Source: Heterobilharzia americana
Taxonomy: Eukaryota; Platyhelminthes; Trematoda; Strigeidida; Schistosomatidae
DNA length: 64,000 nucleotides
Assembly (NCBI GenBank): GCA_944470555.2
Contig: OX104127.1
Span: 118,324,741 to 118,388,740, forward strand
Direction of reading: 5' to 3'
Part shown: positions 51,565-62,959 of the stretch, in pieces
Layout of the letters: every line of letters starts with the position of its first letter
Position numbering within the stretch: position 1 is the first letter of the stretch
Translations under genes and position numbers: made by a program
The notes under the pieces: model-generated
Seen by the model: only the letters and a program-made list of their open reading frames with translations
What the model was told of the DNA's origin: nothing
The model's database searches: none

Positions 51565-52475
51565 GCACTGGATCATGCAACCAACAGTAAGAGCAAGAAG
51601 AGAACTATACGATGCACTGAGGAAAAGATCCCAGAAGATTTGGATTTCGCCACTGATGATGATTTATATCTAATGTTGCACAAACTCGAAGATCTACAGG
51701 CGAAAACTAACAAGTTGACAGAAGCGGCAAAGCAGCGAAGACGGGACTTCAAGTGAATGTAGGGAGGACAGAAGTGATGAAGATACCCAACCAACAACAA
51801 CAAGCTCCAATCACCATCAACGGGAGAAACTTAAAGGAAGTAGCCTCTGTCACCTACCTATGCAGCATCGTTTCAACTACAGGTGACACAGAAGAGGACG
51901 TCAAAGCAAGGATTAAAAAAGCAAGACAGGCATTCATCAACCTGAAACCAGTGTGGAGATCTACTGTACTCAGCATAAGGCGTGAACAACATCCGGATCT
52001 CCAACACTAATATCAGTCAAGTCAGTGTTGCTATATGGTTCAGAAACTTGGCGCGTCATGAAAAACATTTCCAACAAACTACAGACACTCATCAACAATT
52101 ACCACCTTCACTCACTCGATACTGAAGATCAGATGAGAAGGCTAGAACTGTGGGGACGAACCAACCAGGAACCTTTCACTCAATGTATATGTAGAGGAAA
52201 GTGGAGGTGGATTGGATTGGGCATACACTGAGAAGGCCAATTGCAGACATCACGCGTCAGACCTGGCAGGCCAGGTTGTCGAGTGGAATTCAAATGGGAA
52301 ACGATGAGTTGTGTGTCCGAGGGTGACATGGAGGAGATGATGTGAGGAGAAAATGAGAGCTTGTGGGCAGTGTTGGAGCCAGATTGAGAAGGCCGCAGAG
52401 AACAGAGTGACATGGTGACGTGCTACTGAAGCCCTATGTTTCACTAGGAAACCAAGGGATGAATAATAATAATAC
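51565..52475 (+). pseudogene. RTE-like retrotransposon 3' half
   Basis: This begins at the post-motif-B region of RT (LDHATN.., the 'VDWIM' position) with a decayed YxDD box (FATDDD, ~51645-51662). It continues through EVASVTYLCSIVSTTG and DVKARIKKARQAF, LLYGSETWR (~52028), and KWRWIG (~52200), and ends in 'aataataataat' (~52465). Stops and frameshifts break it into two main open pieces (51753-52010, 52025-52231). The part from ~51840 onward is nearly identical to the reverse complement of 57345-57970. Confidence 0.88.
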
Positions 52476-53439
52476 ACATTAACTGAGACTGAAAGATTGA
52501 AACAGGGAAGTAAATGAGGTTAAGAAAGTGAAATGAAAAGGCAACAAAGAGATAGCAGATTATACATATCCTAGTCAAGATGAATAAAACTCACCTGACT
52601 GAAAGGATTGTTTCCTATGTCCAGTAAACGTGTGGTAACTTAGAGCAGACGATAAAAATTTCTTAAAACACTTTACAAACTAAATAATCTCTCTCTACAC
52701 ATTATGTCATTCACTTGACGTAAATACATGTGAAATGTTTCAAAATATCATTGTTCACCGTAGAATTCACCAAAAACTACAATTTTAAAAAATTATTTGC
52801 ATTAAAACATATATGGAAAATTCAACATACTTCATACGACGCGTTGTTATGATCATTTCCTGTAAAAGTAAAACAATATTGTTTGCAGAATGAAATGGTA
52901 TTATTTCATTTCATGACTTCAACACAATTACAAATAGGCTAAAGTGTATGTCTAAACTTTTTCGCAACAAGGAGGCAATATCCTTCACTGGTTGAATCGG
53001 ATAAAGATATACCAAGAAAAAGTTGTGAAAAGGCAAGCAATTTTAAATTCATGCCATGTGTGCTATGAATTATGGCACTGAATAATTATATATTTGTGAT
53101 TCATTAGTATAAAATGAACAATTTGCAAATTCCCAACAAAACTCCTTTGAGTCTTTCAATCACAAACTCTTCAAAAGTTGTCGTAAAAGATGTACAAGAG
53201 CTCAAATTTCTTTTTAACTCCTTACTGAGTCCTTGTGAAGAGGTTTTAGTTGGAATTTATTGGGAGTAATCCAGGTTTTTGGAGCTTTTAAGCATTCATA
53301 TCTGATTATTTAGATGTATTCAAAAAAGACAAATAAACAACAGTGGTTAAAAATTTGTCCTTTTTCCAAACTTTTCCTTAATAGATGTTCTTAAAGAAAC
53401 TGACAGACAGAATACAGCAGTAAAAGTAGCTAGCATGCA
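52476..53439. other. Interior of the 51.8/58.0-kb inverted repeat, left part
   Basis: AT-rich sequence without a recognised feature. Confidence 0.5.
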
Positions 53440-53441
53440 TA

Positions 53442-53491
<50 letters not shown>
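53440..53491. repeat. (AT)n microsatellite
   Basis: About 50 bases of AT repeat with one G interruption near the left end. Confidence 0.97.
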
Positions 53492-53494
<3 letters not shown>

Positions 53495-54249
53495 CAATAA
53501 AGCTGTACACCTTTTAACCTAAAGAAAACAACCTTATAAAGCTGGTCACAAAGAAATATGCAGCGCAGTCTGGCACCAAGTATATCAGTAAAGACACAGA
53601 AGCAAGTTCCCATTTAGAATAATAGGCTTGTTATTTTATACCAACTTTTCCGATCACATAATGACTTTAAAGCGTTTTTATTATGCACTATTTACACATA
53701 CTAAATTAGCATTCCTTGTTTGTCTTTCTAATTTATGACTGTTTATATTCCCTTTAGAAATAATATTATTATTTATTTAAACATTCTGTCAAAGTCCCAC
53801 TTGCTGATTTTTAACGGTGACAGCATGTGACAGCATCTTTGCATTTCATTAATTTTAAGCATGATTCCATTATCTGTGCATTCACCAACCATAAATTGTG
53901 TATTGCTCACATAAATCATTTAGCATCTGCTGGAAATAAATGTTTAAACATCTATCACTTAAAGGTTATTCACGTACACCCTTTAGGGATGAACCTTTGT
54001 CTACGTAAGATAACTAAGTTGATAGTCAGCAGCTTACTTGGGTACTATCGGCACACAGTTGACAACTTGATAACTCTAAATTTTTAATGTATAATTATTA
54101 TTGTTGCAAAACAAACTTGGCAAATTATGAACACCAAGAAACGCGCCATACAAAAAGCAAAGTCAACTAAGAAGACATAACAAATGAGAGAGAAAATAAG
54201 GACAGAACAAAGTTCATGAAAAAGTAGTTTTAGAGATGCCTCCAAATGG

Positions 54250-55130
54250 ACATTTCATACCTTCGTGTAGTTACATTCAAACAGCCTCTGCTTGGAGAGG
54301 CCAGGTTTCATAGGCGTACAGTAAAGCTGCCCTCAGCGATGCGTTGAATACTCAACCTTTTACAGGAAGTTAAAATCACGACAGCACCAAAGGTGGCTCG
54401 GACAGGTTAACACCACTATGGCTTTCTCATCAATCACACCTCAGTCATCACTCACAAAACTACCCATGCATGTAAAATTTTCGATGACTTGAAGAGATTT
54501 ACCACAAAGAATGAGGGTAAGTTCAGGCTCCTATCAGTCTTCCAGAAGAGCTTTACGAAGTACATACCATACTTAAGGACAGTGGTCGCAATCTGATTGA
54601 GTGTGATTTGAGTAGTCTGAACATTGCCACACAGTGAAGTGATGTTTTTCGCATACTAAGGGTCGGAAAGCTTTCGCTTGGTATTAAGTCTACACAAGCA
54701 CCACGCCCTTCCTTCATGGTTGTTTCTAGAATGCCATCGATGACTAAGATGAAATTGAGCTCTCTTGCCTAACAGAAGGTAAATGCATGATCAATGTATC
54801 CACGACATGAACCAACCCCCACCTGCTCCTAGGGGAACACGTTTCCACGAGTCATGGGTGCCTGTGACCAGTATAGGTTCATACATCATTCCATGTTTCC
54901 AGATGGTACAGCCAATGTGTACCAGTAGTTTGAAATCAAGATTCATGATTTCCCCTAGGTCCACTTTTTGAGTACACTAATCCAAGTGTAGCGAAGAATG
55001 CTCGCTTTAGCTGTCACACTTTTGTATAAATACCATCTCTACCTGAAGACAATGAGTTGAACTTCCATTACAGAGACTATGAACGCAAGCTATATAAAAA
55101 CCTTCCGACATAATGATCACGATCAGGGCA
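54250..55130 (-). pseudogene. Second non-LTR reverse-transcriptase fragment, minus strand
   Basis: The minus strand reads, across frames, a post-YxDD region. It includes an 'NQIAT..KYGM'-like block (~54565-54610), LTLILCGKSLQVIENFT (~54471-54520) and, near the left end, an LLYA-E-WPL-like block (~54290-54330). This is the layout of the C-terminal half of LINE ORF2, but the family differs from the RTE and CR1-like copies in this window. The portion at 54780-55130 looks like repetitive sequence linked to the same element. It is heavily frameshifted and cannot make protein. Confidence 0.6.
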
Positions 55131-55509
55131 TCTGAAAGTAATTAGAAACACGTTTTAAGTTATTTTTGTATTCAAACATTTGGTAAATTGGGTTTAAGGG
55201 ACTGTTTTGGATACCACGTTCGAAAAATTTATCACAAAGATACTTTGATGACAAACCACCAACGTGCCTTAAATAAAGTGAATAAACGAATAGCTGCCGA
55301 AACTGAGTTTCGTACGATATCTTTAATTTATCATGAAGGTTTTGTTTAACGTGGACCTACCGATGATCAGTTCAGCTTGGTCACTATTTAAGGCTGGATA
55401 ATATAGCATCAACTTGCATGTCAGAGTTATTCATCTAATCGAATCTAGTAGAGTAGAAAGTTACTAGGCTTCTGAATGAAAGATCAGAAGCATCTATGAA
55501 TGAAGCATT

Positions 55510-57300
55510 CAGAGACACAATATAAGGTGCGAGATCACCTTGGCGTTAAAAGACTAAACTGCCTAATTAAGTCTGAAATACAACGTCTGAATACTATATA
55601 CAACCAGAAGTTCCGATCGTGTAAGAACTCATATATGGAGAATATTTAAAGAGTTTACTGGTAAAAAACAGATGACAAAAGAAACTCGTTCGGATGTCTG
55701 TGTGTTAAACAGGCCATTTATACGTCGGCAAGTTAATTTCACCATTCCTAATGTCCAAAGTCAAATGGATAGCTGCTTCCCAGGTTTTAATACACATAGT
55801 GTATTTAAATGTCTAAGGTCCTTAAATCCCCCCCCCCGAAAGCTTAGGTTTTGATGGTGTTTCTAGTATTATATTTAGAAAATGTGCAGATATTTTATGT
55901 CATCCTCTTACAGATATCCTCATTGCATCGTCCTCTAAAAACATAATACCCACTGCTTGGAAGGGAATAAAAATTGTACCTGTGCCTAAATTAACTTCTT
56001 GATCAAATGTTGCGTTTCGACCCACCGCTACAACTTCTTCTTTTCTGAAGACAATGAAAAAATCACTTCTCTTTTATGTGATTAAGCCCTCAGTGATCGT
56101 TTTTAAAAGGTCCGAAGCAGTTTGCCTACAAAACGCAGAAGTACTTCAAATTCTACCACCGTCTTGCATCATAATATGGTTTCTAGTCTCGACAAAGGTG
56201 TTAAGTATGTTCGTTGTGCCTTCTTGGACTACTCATCAGCCTTTGACTCTGTTCCTAGACCACTCTTGTCAAATAAACTTGTCATAGCTCAGATTGAGCC
56301 ATGAGATACAGAAGGATTGTATTCTTATTTTTCTGAATAGAAACATTACACTGTCTATAAAGGGAAGCACTCGACTTCATTGCTTACTGAGGCTGGTGTG
56401 CCTCGAGGTGTTGTACTTTCTCATTTTCTGTTTTCATTCATTTTCCATGATTTACCTTATTCTGTTAAAGCTTATTTAATTAAGTATGCTGATGACCTGA
56501 TGGTTTCTATTCCAGTCAACTCTTCCTTGGATTGATCTAAATTAAATTAATTCTTGTCTGAAGTTGGCCAATGGTCTCTCTCAAATGGTCTCAAGTTAAA
56601 TGCTTCTAAATGTCAGACTGTTAATTTTAGCCTCAGGTGTAGAGAAGACTTGTGTGAGCTGCTTAAATCTCATGAAACCTGTTGCATTGATGGTATTTCT
56701 GCAGAAAGTAAATCGAGTGTTAACCATCTTGGGTTGGGTTTTCCTTCTGACCTTTGTTGGTCGGCCCGTACTTTGTTGACTTGTAAAAAAAACTTTCGTT
56801 TAACTTATTACATAAAGAGACCAAGGATTTCTGGTATAACTGGACATCCATTTTTACAATTTGTTAATTCCCGCATTTTAACTATCCTTCTAAATATTGT
56901 TCCCCACTGATCTTTGCTGGTCTTCTAAAAAAGGACTATGTTATGTTGAGTAGGGCTTTGAAAGCCGTCAGCAGGGTGAGTGGTGTGCTTGTGGCTCAAT
57001 TGGTTAATAGTGTGGTTGATAGACACTTAAATTCCAGCAAACAACTAGCTATAGGAATTTTAACTGACACTGAATATCACTTCATTCACAGCTGTCTCAA
57101 TGTATTTCCTCAAGGAGAAAAAAAAGGAACTACATAAGACTGTAGGCTTGTACAGCTAAGTATAAGAATTCGACTGTACGTATTTAGCACACACTTTGTG
57201 AGGAAAAATTGTTAGAACAAAAATCACACATCAACTTTGTATCAGTTAAAAACCTCATTTCAATAATTTAACTAACAATGTAAAATCCTATCGTTTTTGA
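55510..57300 (+). pseudogene. CR1-like non-LTR retrotransposon, decayed RT ORF
   Basis: Plus-strand pieces in order: HLGVKRLNCLIKSEIQRL (~55530), FKCLRSLN (~55805-55828), a 10-base C run (55828-55837) where the frame shifts, SLGFDGVSSIIFRKCADIL (~55842-55900), PTAWKGIKIVPVPK (~55950-55990), RT motif A CAFLDYSSAFDSVPRPLL (~56217-56270), YADD (56485-56496), LKLNASKC (~56583-56606), and thumb/C-terminal sequence to ~57140. This is the order of a CR1/SR1-type RT. At least four frameshifts and several stops are present. The N-terminal endonuclease is missing. It lies inside the loop of the 0.62-kb inverted repeat. Confidence 0.87.
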
Positions 57301-57336
57301 TCTTTAATACATTACTTTAAACGCTTATAATATTAT

Positions 57337-57985
57337 TATTTTTCCCTTGGGTTCCTAGTGAAACATAGGGCTTCAGTAGCACGTCACCATGTCACTCTGT
57401 TCTCTGCGGTCTCCTCAATCTGGCTCCAACACTGCCCACAAGCTCTCATTTTCTCCTCACATCATCTCCTCCATGTCACCCTCGGACACACAACTCATCG
57501 TTTCCCATTTGAATTCCACTCGACAACCTGGCCTGCCCAGGTCTGACGCGTGATGTCTGCAATTGGCCTTCTCAGTGTATGCCCAATCCAATCCACCTCC
57601 ACTTTCCTCTACATATACATTGAGTGAAAGGTTCCTGGTTGGTTCGTCCCCACAGTTCTAGCCTTCTCATCTGATCTTCAGTATCGAGTGAGTGAAGGTG
57701 GTAATTGTTGATGAGTGTCTGTAGTTTGTTGGAAATGTTTTTCATGACGCGCCAAGTTTCTGAACCATATAGCAACACTGACTTGACTGATATTAGTGTT
57801 GGAGATCCGGATGTTGTTCACGCCTTATGCTGAGTACAGTAGATCTCCACACTGGTTTCAGGTTGATGAATGCCTGTCTTGCTTTTTTAATCCTTGCTTT
57901 GACGTCCTCTTCTGTGTCACCTGTAGTTGAAACGATGCTGCCTAGGTGGATGAAAGAGACTAATTCCCTTAAACGTTTATAATAA
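57337..57985 (-). pseudogene. RTE-like 3' tail, inverted copy of 51.84-52.47 kb
   Basis: The reverse complement reads the same tail: DVKARIKKARQAF, LLYGSETWR and KWRWIG. The 68-residue stretch at 57572-57778 is identical to that at 52025-52231, and only a few single-base differences are seen over ~620 bases. The copy is shorter at its 5' end, lacking the RT/YxDD part present in the left copy, and ends in an AATAATATTA-type tail. It forms the right arm of an inverted repeat with a ~4.9-kb loop. Confidence 0.9.
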
Positions 57986-57989
57986 AACA

Positions 57990-60470
57990 ATTTGAAATTT
58001 TGTAAAGGCTAATGTATATACATATACTTTGTTGCTGTCAAATTGTATCATGCTGAGAATTCTAAATTTTATCACGAATTGCTTGGAATAGAGCTAATTA
58101 TTATTAAAATTCAAACTTTTGAAAAATCGTCGTTTTTTTTGAGGTTTTAGATGCATCTTACCAACTAGCAGCATTAGGAAAAACACTTGCTCGTAAATTT
58201 TCAGTTTTCGTATCATAATTTGTTTCTCCTGATATCTATGCTTTGTAAGTCAGGAAAGTCGTTAATGTCCATAAACACCAAATGGTCGCTGAACAGCAGC
58301 CAATGCAACGTTTTGTGTCTTCAAGTGTGGATTGAATGACGTTGTCCATTTATAAAATGTTATCAAAAAGCTAGGTGATTCAACAGTCCGATGCTATATA
58401 GTTTAATCAATCAATATACGTCATTTCAAATAGATTCTGTTTTCCATTAGTCATTGTTAAAATGTATCTGCATGTAAGGAGGAATTTTTACCCTTTGTAA
58501 GATACCATTGGTACTGGGAAGTAGCAAAAACAGAAGCCTTTTTAACTAGTGATCGGCCAGTAAAATAACTTACTAGATTGAAAGGTATTTTTTCCGAAGC
58601 AAATGATAGTAAGTATTCACAAAAATTCAGCTTTAAGGAAGATATTTCACCATATATTTTCACTATACATGTTAGGTTATTACTAATTACTTGTAAAAAA
58701 AACGATAAGTATTATTTATTTCACGCAAAAACATCAAAATATATATAGGCATTCTTACACTTGCAAACCGTTATGTTTGTATAATGTAGGAAGTGAGATT
58801 AGCATCCAAAGTTAGTAAAAAGATGAAGAACATGGAAATTCTGTCGCTTACAAAAATTGCACTTTCATTCACAATCAAGTATAATAAACAAAGCTTGTGG
58901 ATATCCTAATATTCCATCAATCAGTATTCTGCAAAATTTGGATTCCGTGTATACTTGAAGTAATTCCTTCATTGTAGAGGCAGTCAGTAGCGATCTTCAC
59001 AATATCACTAACTGGAATTCCAAAAATATGTAACAAGAAACAGTCAAAGTGGTAATGACATGTACATTTTTCATTTATAATCTACTATAAAGTTGTTGTA
59101 TTCCAAGTGCTGTGTTACTATTCCCTACACGCATATTGCAATTGAATATTTCAATAACATCCGCTGTTATAGACAAGTCATTTTGGCACTCTTCACTGTC
59201 TTATGGGCTTAATAAGCAAAAACATGTTTATGAGTTGTAGATAACTTCTGAGGATCTTCTAATATATTTTTGTTTCCGAGAGATGCCTTCTGAGTACACT
59301 TAAGTTGAAACCATTGTTTCTAAAACGGTGGTGTTATTGACATTTTAATGCATAATGTTTTGATTTCCAGAATAGCTTTTTACATTATGAACAATACGAT
59401 GAAGCTATATGGATATTCATCCCTCTTTAAACTGGCCGTTGATCTCCGCATGAAATCCTAGTACAACTGACATTGTATACTGTTTTTATGGGATTTGGAA
59501 TTTGGCCAGAATAAATTGGTAATCTATTCAACCAGGCACTGAACTGACCAGTATGGTATTTATAATAGTCCTTAAATACTTAAATACTTTATTCTATCTT
59601 GCTTCAAAGAAGCTATGACAGTCAGAGGGCTAAGAACTGATTTTAATGTCCAATCAAAATCGGTATTTAAACATTTAAAAATGTATTTATTATGATCAGT
59701 TTCAATCCATTTTCTCTTCTCATTTTAACGATAATTCTGTGAACTGAATTCAATTCTCATCTCTTCAAATTGTCCTCATATTTTTGCTTTATCCTTTTTC
59801 GTGATCATTAAATTATTGTAAACAATATTCTCAAATTCTTGGTAAGATTAAGTCTAAACTCTGCATCAAAGACTCTCCTCAACTAATTTGTCTTACAATA
59901 CTGGTTTTTCAAAATATTTCCTGTTTCTTCATAACCCCCTCTATATTGATTTTTGATTGTTGTCATCATATTCTCCAGATGTGTTTTCTTCTGTTTTGTC
60001 TAAACTATTGGTAATTGTTTTGGTACTCATTGCTTCGAGGAATTATTATTTGTTGTTTGATTTTATCTCTCTTGAGAATTCAAGAGTGTCAAGAAATGTT
60101 ACTAATCAATTTGGAAGCAACTTTCTGTTAACCTTTTTTATTACTGTAGGAAATGTAATACATATTTCCGTTTTAATCAGAAGGCAATAGGTTTGTTTTT
60201 ACTTTTTAGTGCCTTCGTACTGTTCACAGTACCACCAAAGATCCTTTCTTCTGATAGGAGAACTGTGATACTGAATTTAAAGTGTGCTATAAAGCAAGAA
60301 ACAGTGAGGTGAACGAGAATCAGATACCATGTGTCCTATAATCTGATTTCGATAAAGAAGAAAAGGATCGTAATAAAATATCCAAGTGCGGCTTTCTCCG
60401 ACTCATGTTATCTTAGAATACCAAGCATTTATTAGAGTGAACCTAATGGAAAATCAAAAGGTGCGACTGG
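57990..60470. other. Intergenic, nothing recognised
   Basis: No domain-bearing frames. The hydrophobic frame at 59957-60190 and the frame at 58457-58663 are unsupported. Confidence 0.5.
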
Positions 60471-60519
60471 TTTCTCACCATTGACCAGTCAATGCATGTA
60501 GTTCACTGTTGCAGGAAGT

Positions 60520-60830
60520 CAGTTGCAGCCAAATAGCCCAGTGGTAAAATGGCTGACTGCAACACTGGAAGACACTGGTTCGCATCTCAGAGAGGAGATC
60601 AGTTCCCTCAAGGTTGCGGATAAACCTTGTTGATGAGAGCCAGTAAGCGTGAAAGTTAGTTTCAGGGTCTCCTGCTGATAGCCTCAAATCAACTGACATC
60701 TATCAAAGCCCACAGCTATGCTAAGTTTCCTAGCTTCATGACCAAGTTGCAAAATGATCCACAGAATTCGGTCAAGACTCAGGACTAGACAAAATGAAAC
60801 TGGTTGGTTTTCAATTACCAATCAATGTAA
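60520..60830 (+). repeat. tRNA-derived SINE (family 3), single copy
   Basis: The A-box-like 'tagcccagtggtaaaatgg' (60534-60552) and B-box-like 'ctggttcgcatctc' (~60575-60590) are followed by a body with the same tail as the 35-kb copies ('ttgcaaaatgatc..cagaattcggtcaa..ctcaggactag'). The minus-strand 74-residue frame across it is fortuitous. Confidence 0.75.
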
Positions 60831-62576
60831 TGTCACCTTTACAAAATGCAGCTAAATTGGCGACTTATGTTTACTTATAGAGCGCACTGAAATCTGCATA
60901 ATTTACGACCTTATGTACGTTCTTTAACTCTTTGTAGATCAGTCACATCAAATTTAAAAGTGATTCTGGTGTGTAGACATATGTTGAATAATTTTGGCAT
61001 CGAAGGGTTATTCATCTCTTTCTGATGATATTTTATCCTCAAACATCTACCGTAGACAGATTTGATAAAATAAAATTACTAAACGTATATACGGAATTTA
61101 TTTGAAAAATTAAAATGCAGAACAAAGATCCACGTTTTCAGTGAAGTTGTAATTTCTTGAAGAAGCTTTCAAACACACAAATACTTTTATTTATAGATGA
61201 ACTTTTTGTGTCTTATCTTAGGTCCTTACCAGAAACCTTCTTTACTTACCACCGAAAAAACACATTTTGCTGAACATCATTAGTCGAATGGAAGGCATTT
61301 GAAGCGATGTAAAGATACGGTGTTTGAGCATGGATGTTTGCTAAAGGAAGGTGAATTGAAGAATTTGTTGATCAGTAAGTGTTAATTTTTAAATATCTCA
61401 TCATTTAAGAGATTAATGATGAAATAATCTATAGGTGAACCATCGATAAATATATTTATGTATGAGGTCATACTACAAAGACTGCTCAGCAGAATTACGC
61501 TTCATAAGCTTAATTCTTTTTAACGAAGATATATGCTCCTTTGGGACTAAATGTAATTAGCAATGATCAATTCATTATAATATTGTTGGCTAGATTAGTT
61601 TCATATTTTACGTTTCAACTCTTATTAGTTTCCGTAAAAATGAGGTACATCCCACCGTTTATTGGATAAATGATCTAAAATACTTTCACTGAATATTTAT
61701 ACAGAATGTTTCTTATATTCAACCACATGAATGTTATGAAATACCAACTGATAAATATATAATTCAGTGATGCAAATCACTACGAGCAATTGCACCAAAC
61801 CCAAGTAAAATAAAAGAATAAAAGCGTACCCGTTTTCTAAAGTGATGATATCTTTTTTTATCATCGTAGTCTGAATCAAAGAAAAATTTATTGGAAAGCT
61901 TACAACACGAAGAAATAAATTTTAATCCGACATTTACTGTACGAGTAGTGCATATCCAGGTAGATAATGTGATTGTATTTCTAAGCAGTACCGAATATGG
62001 TTGAGATTTTGAAACAAACAAAGATTAATGAACTTTCAAATAAGAAATATGATCGACTTTTATCCTCCGAGTTAGGCTTCAACTGTGTCCAGTACAAAAT
62101 TGACAGAAATGTACAGTTTCTACTTTCAAAAGAATTTCAGTATTAAGTATTTCATTAAATCTTAGAAATCTAGTAATTTCCAGTCGAGTGTCATTTCAAA
62201 CAAGTGATAATATCACATTAACGAATCAAAGCCCAGATATAGAATATAAAAGATAATGAACTTTAAATAAAATAGATTCAATCTAGTACTTGTCAAAATG
62301 ACTTTTATTCCAAGTTAAAATATAGGACATATAACAAGACAGAAAATATACCCGAAAACGATATGACATAAACTCTTTTCACGACTTTTCAACCCTAATG
62401 ATGCTTTTTTTTCTTAAGTATATGATGTAAGTTGCAGATTAAAATTAGTTCATCATTGATTTGTATTCACGTACCGTTAAGGCTCTTAATATCATCTGCT
62501 CAGAGGGACAAAATTGTTTATACATTTAAGATAATGATATATGTATTTTTGAGATGAGTGGGGATTTTTAATTTAG
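60831..62576. other. Intergenic, nothing recognised
   Basis: AT-rich sequence; short minus-strand frames near 61.7-62.0 kb lack domains. Confidence 0.5.
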
Positions 62577-62815
62577 AAGTAGTATTCATCATGGACTGAC
62601 AGCAGTTAGGGAACCACTGAAAACCTAGGAGCATTGAACAGCTGTTTCGTCCTAGTATGGGACTCCTCAGCAGTATGCACCCACGACCCGGTTAGGACTC
62701 GAACTGAAGACCTTCAGGTTTCACGGCGAACGCGTTAACCATTCAGCCACTGGGTCGGTTCACAATTTCCAACTTCTGTCAATTCACAACATAGCGCAAC
62801 TGTCACCCAAGGTCT
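62577..62815 (-). repeat. Hammerhead-type SINE (family 2), best-preserved copy
   Basis: On the minus strand it reads a leader, an A-box TGGCTGAATGG (complement of 62739-62749), a B-box GTTCGAGTCC (complement of 62695-62704), a hammerhead segment and the tail ending 'cagtccatgatgaat'. Both pol III boxes are close to consensus. It is the reference for recognising the degraded family 2 copies elsewhere in the window. Confidence 0.85.
62625..62685 (-). ncRNA. Hammerhead ribozyme with GUU cleavage site
   Basis: Minus-strand core: CTGAGGA (complement of 62664-62670), GAAAC (complement of 62644-62648), stem III AC/GT with AGCT loop, and cleavage triplet GTT (complement of 62637-62639) in place of GTC. 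Stem II is GTCC/GGAC. The stem I base next to the site is weakened (CAAT instead of CAGT). Since NUH sites are allowed, slow activity is possible. Confidence 0.7.
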
Positions 62816-62835
62816 TAAGTTAGCATCCACTTCAC

Positions 62836-62958
62836 TCCCTAGCCGGGTCGTGGGTGCGTACTGCTGAGGAGTCCCATACTAAGACGAAACAACTGTCCAG
62901 TGCTCCCAGATTTTCAATAGTTTCCCAACTAATGTCAGTCCATGATGAATACTACTTC
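62836..62958 (+). repeat. Headless family 2 SINE, plus strand
   Basis: It starts at the end of the tRNA-like part ('ccgggtcgtgggtgc') and runs through the hammerhead to the tail 'cagtccatgatgaata'. It is arranged head-to-head with the copy at 62577-62815, so the two tails and ribozymes form an inverted repeat of ~115 bases per arm. Its own pol III boxes are missing. Confidence 0.8.
62851..62912 (+). ncRNA. Hammerhead ribozyme with intact core
   Basis: CTGAGGA (62864-62870), GAAAC (62886-62890), stem III AC/GT with loop AACT, and cleavage triplet GTC (62895-62897). Stem I pairs ACTG with CAGT and, past an internal loop, GGG/CCC. Stem II is reduced to GTC/GAC with a nine-base loop by one change, which may slow folding. 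Confidence 0.78.
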
Positions 62959-62959
62959 T

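Noticed and set aside
53347..53613. Open frame with a long Tyr-Ile run
   Set aside because: It is created by the AT microsatellite at 53.44-53.49 kb.
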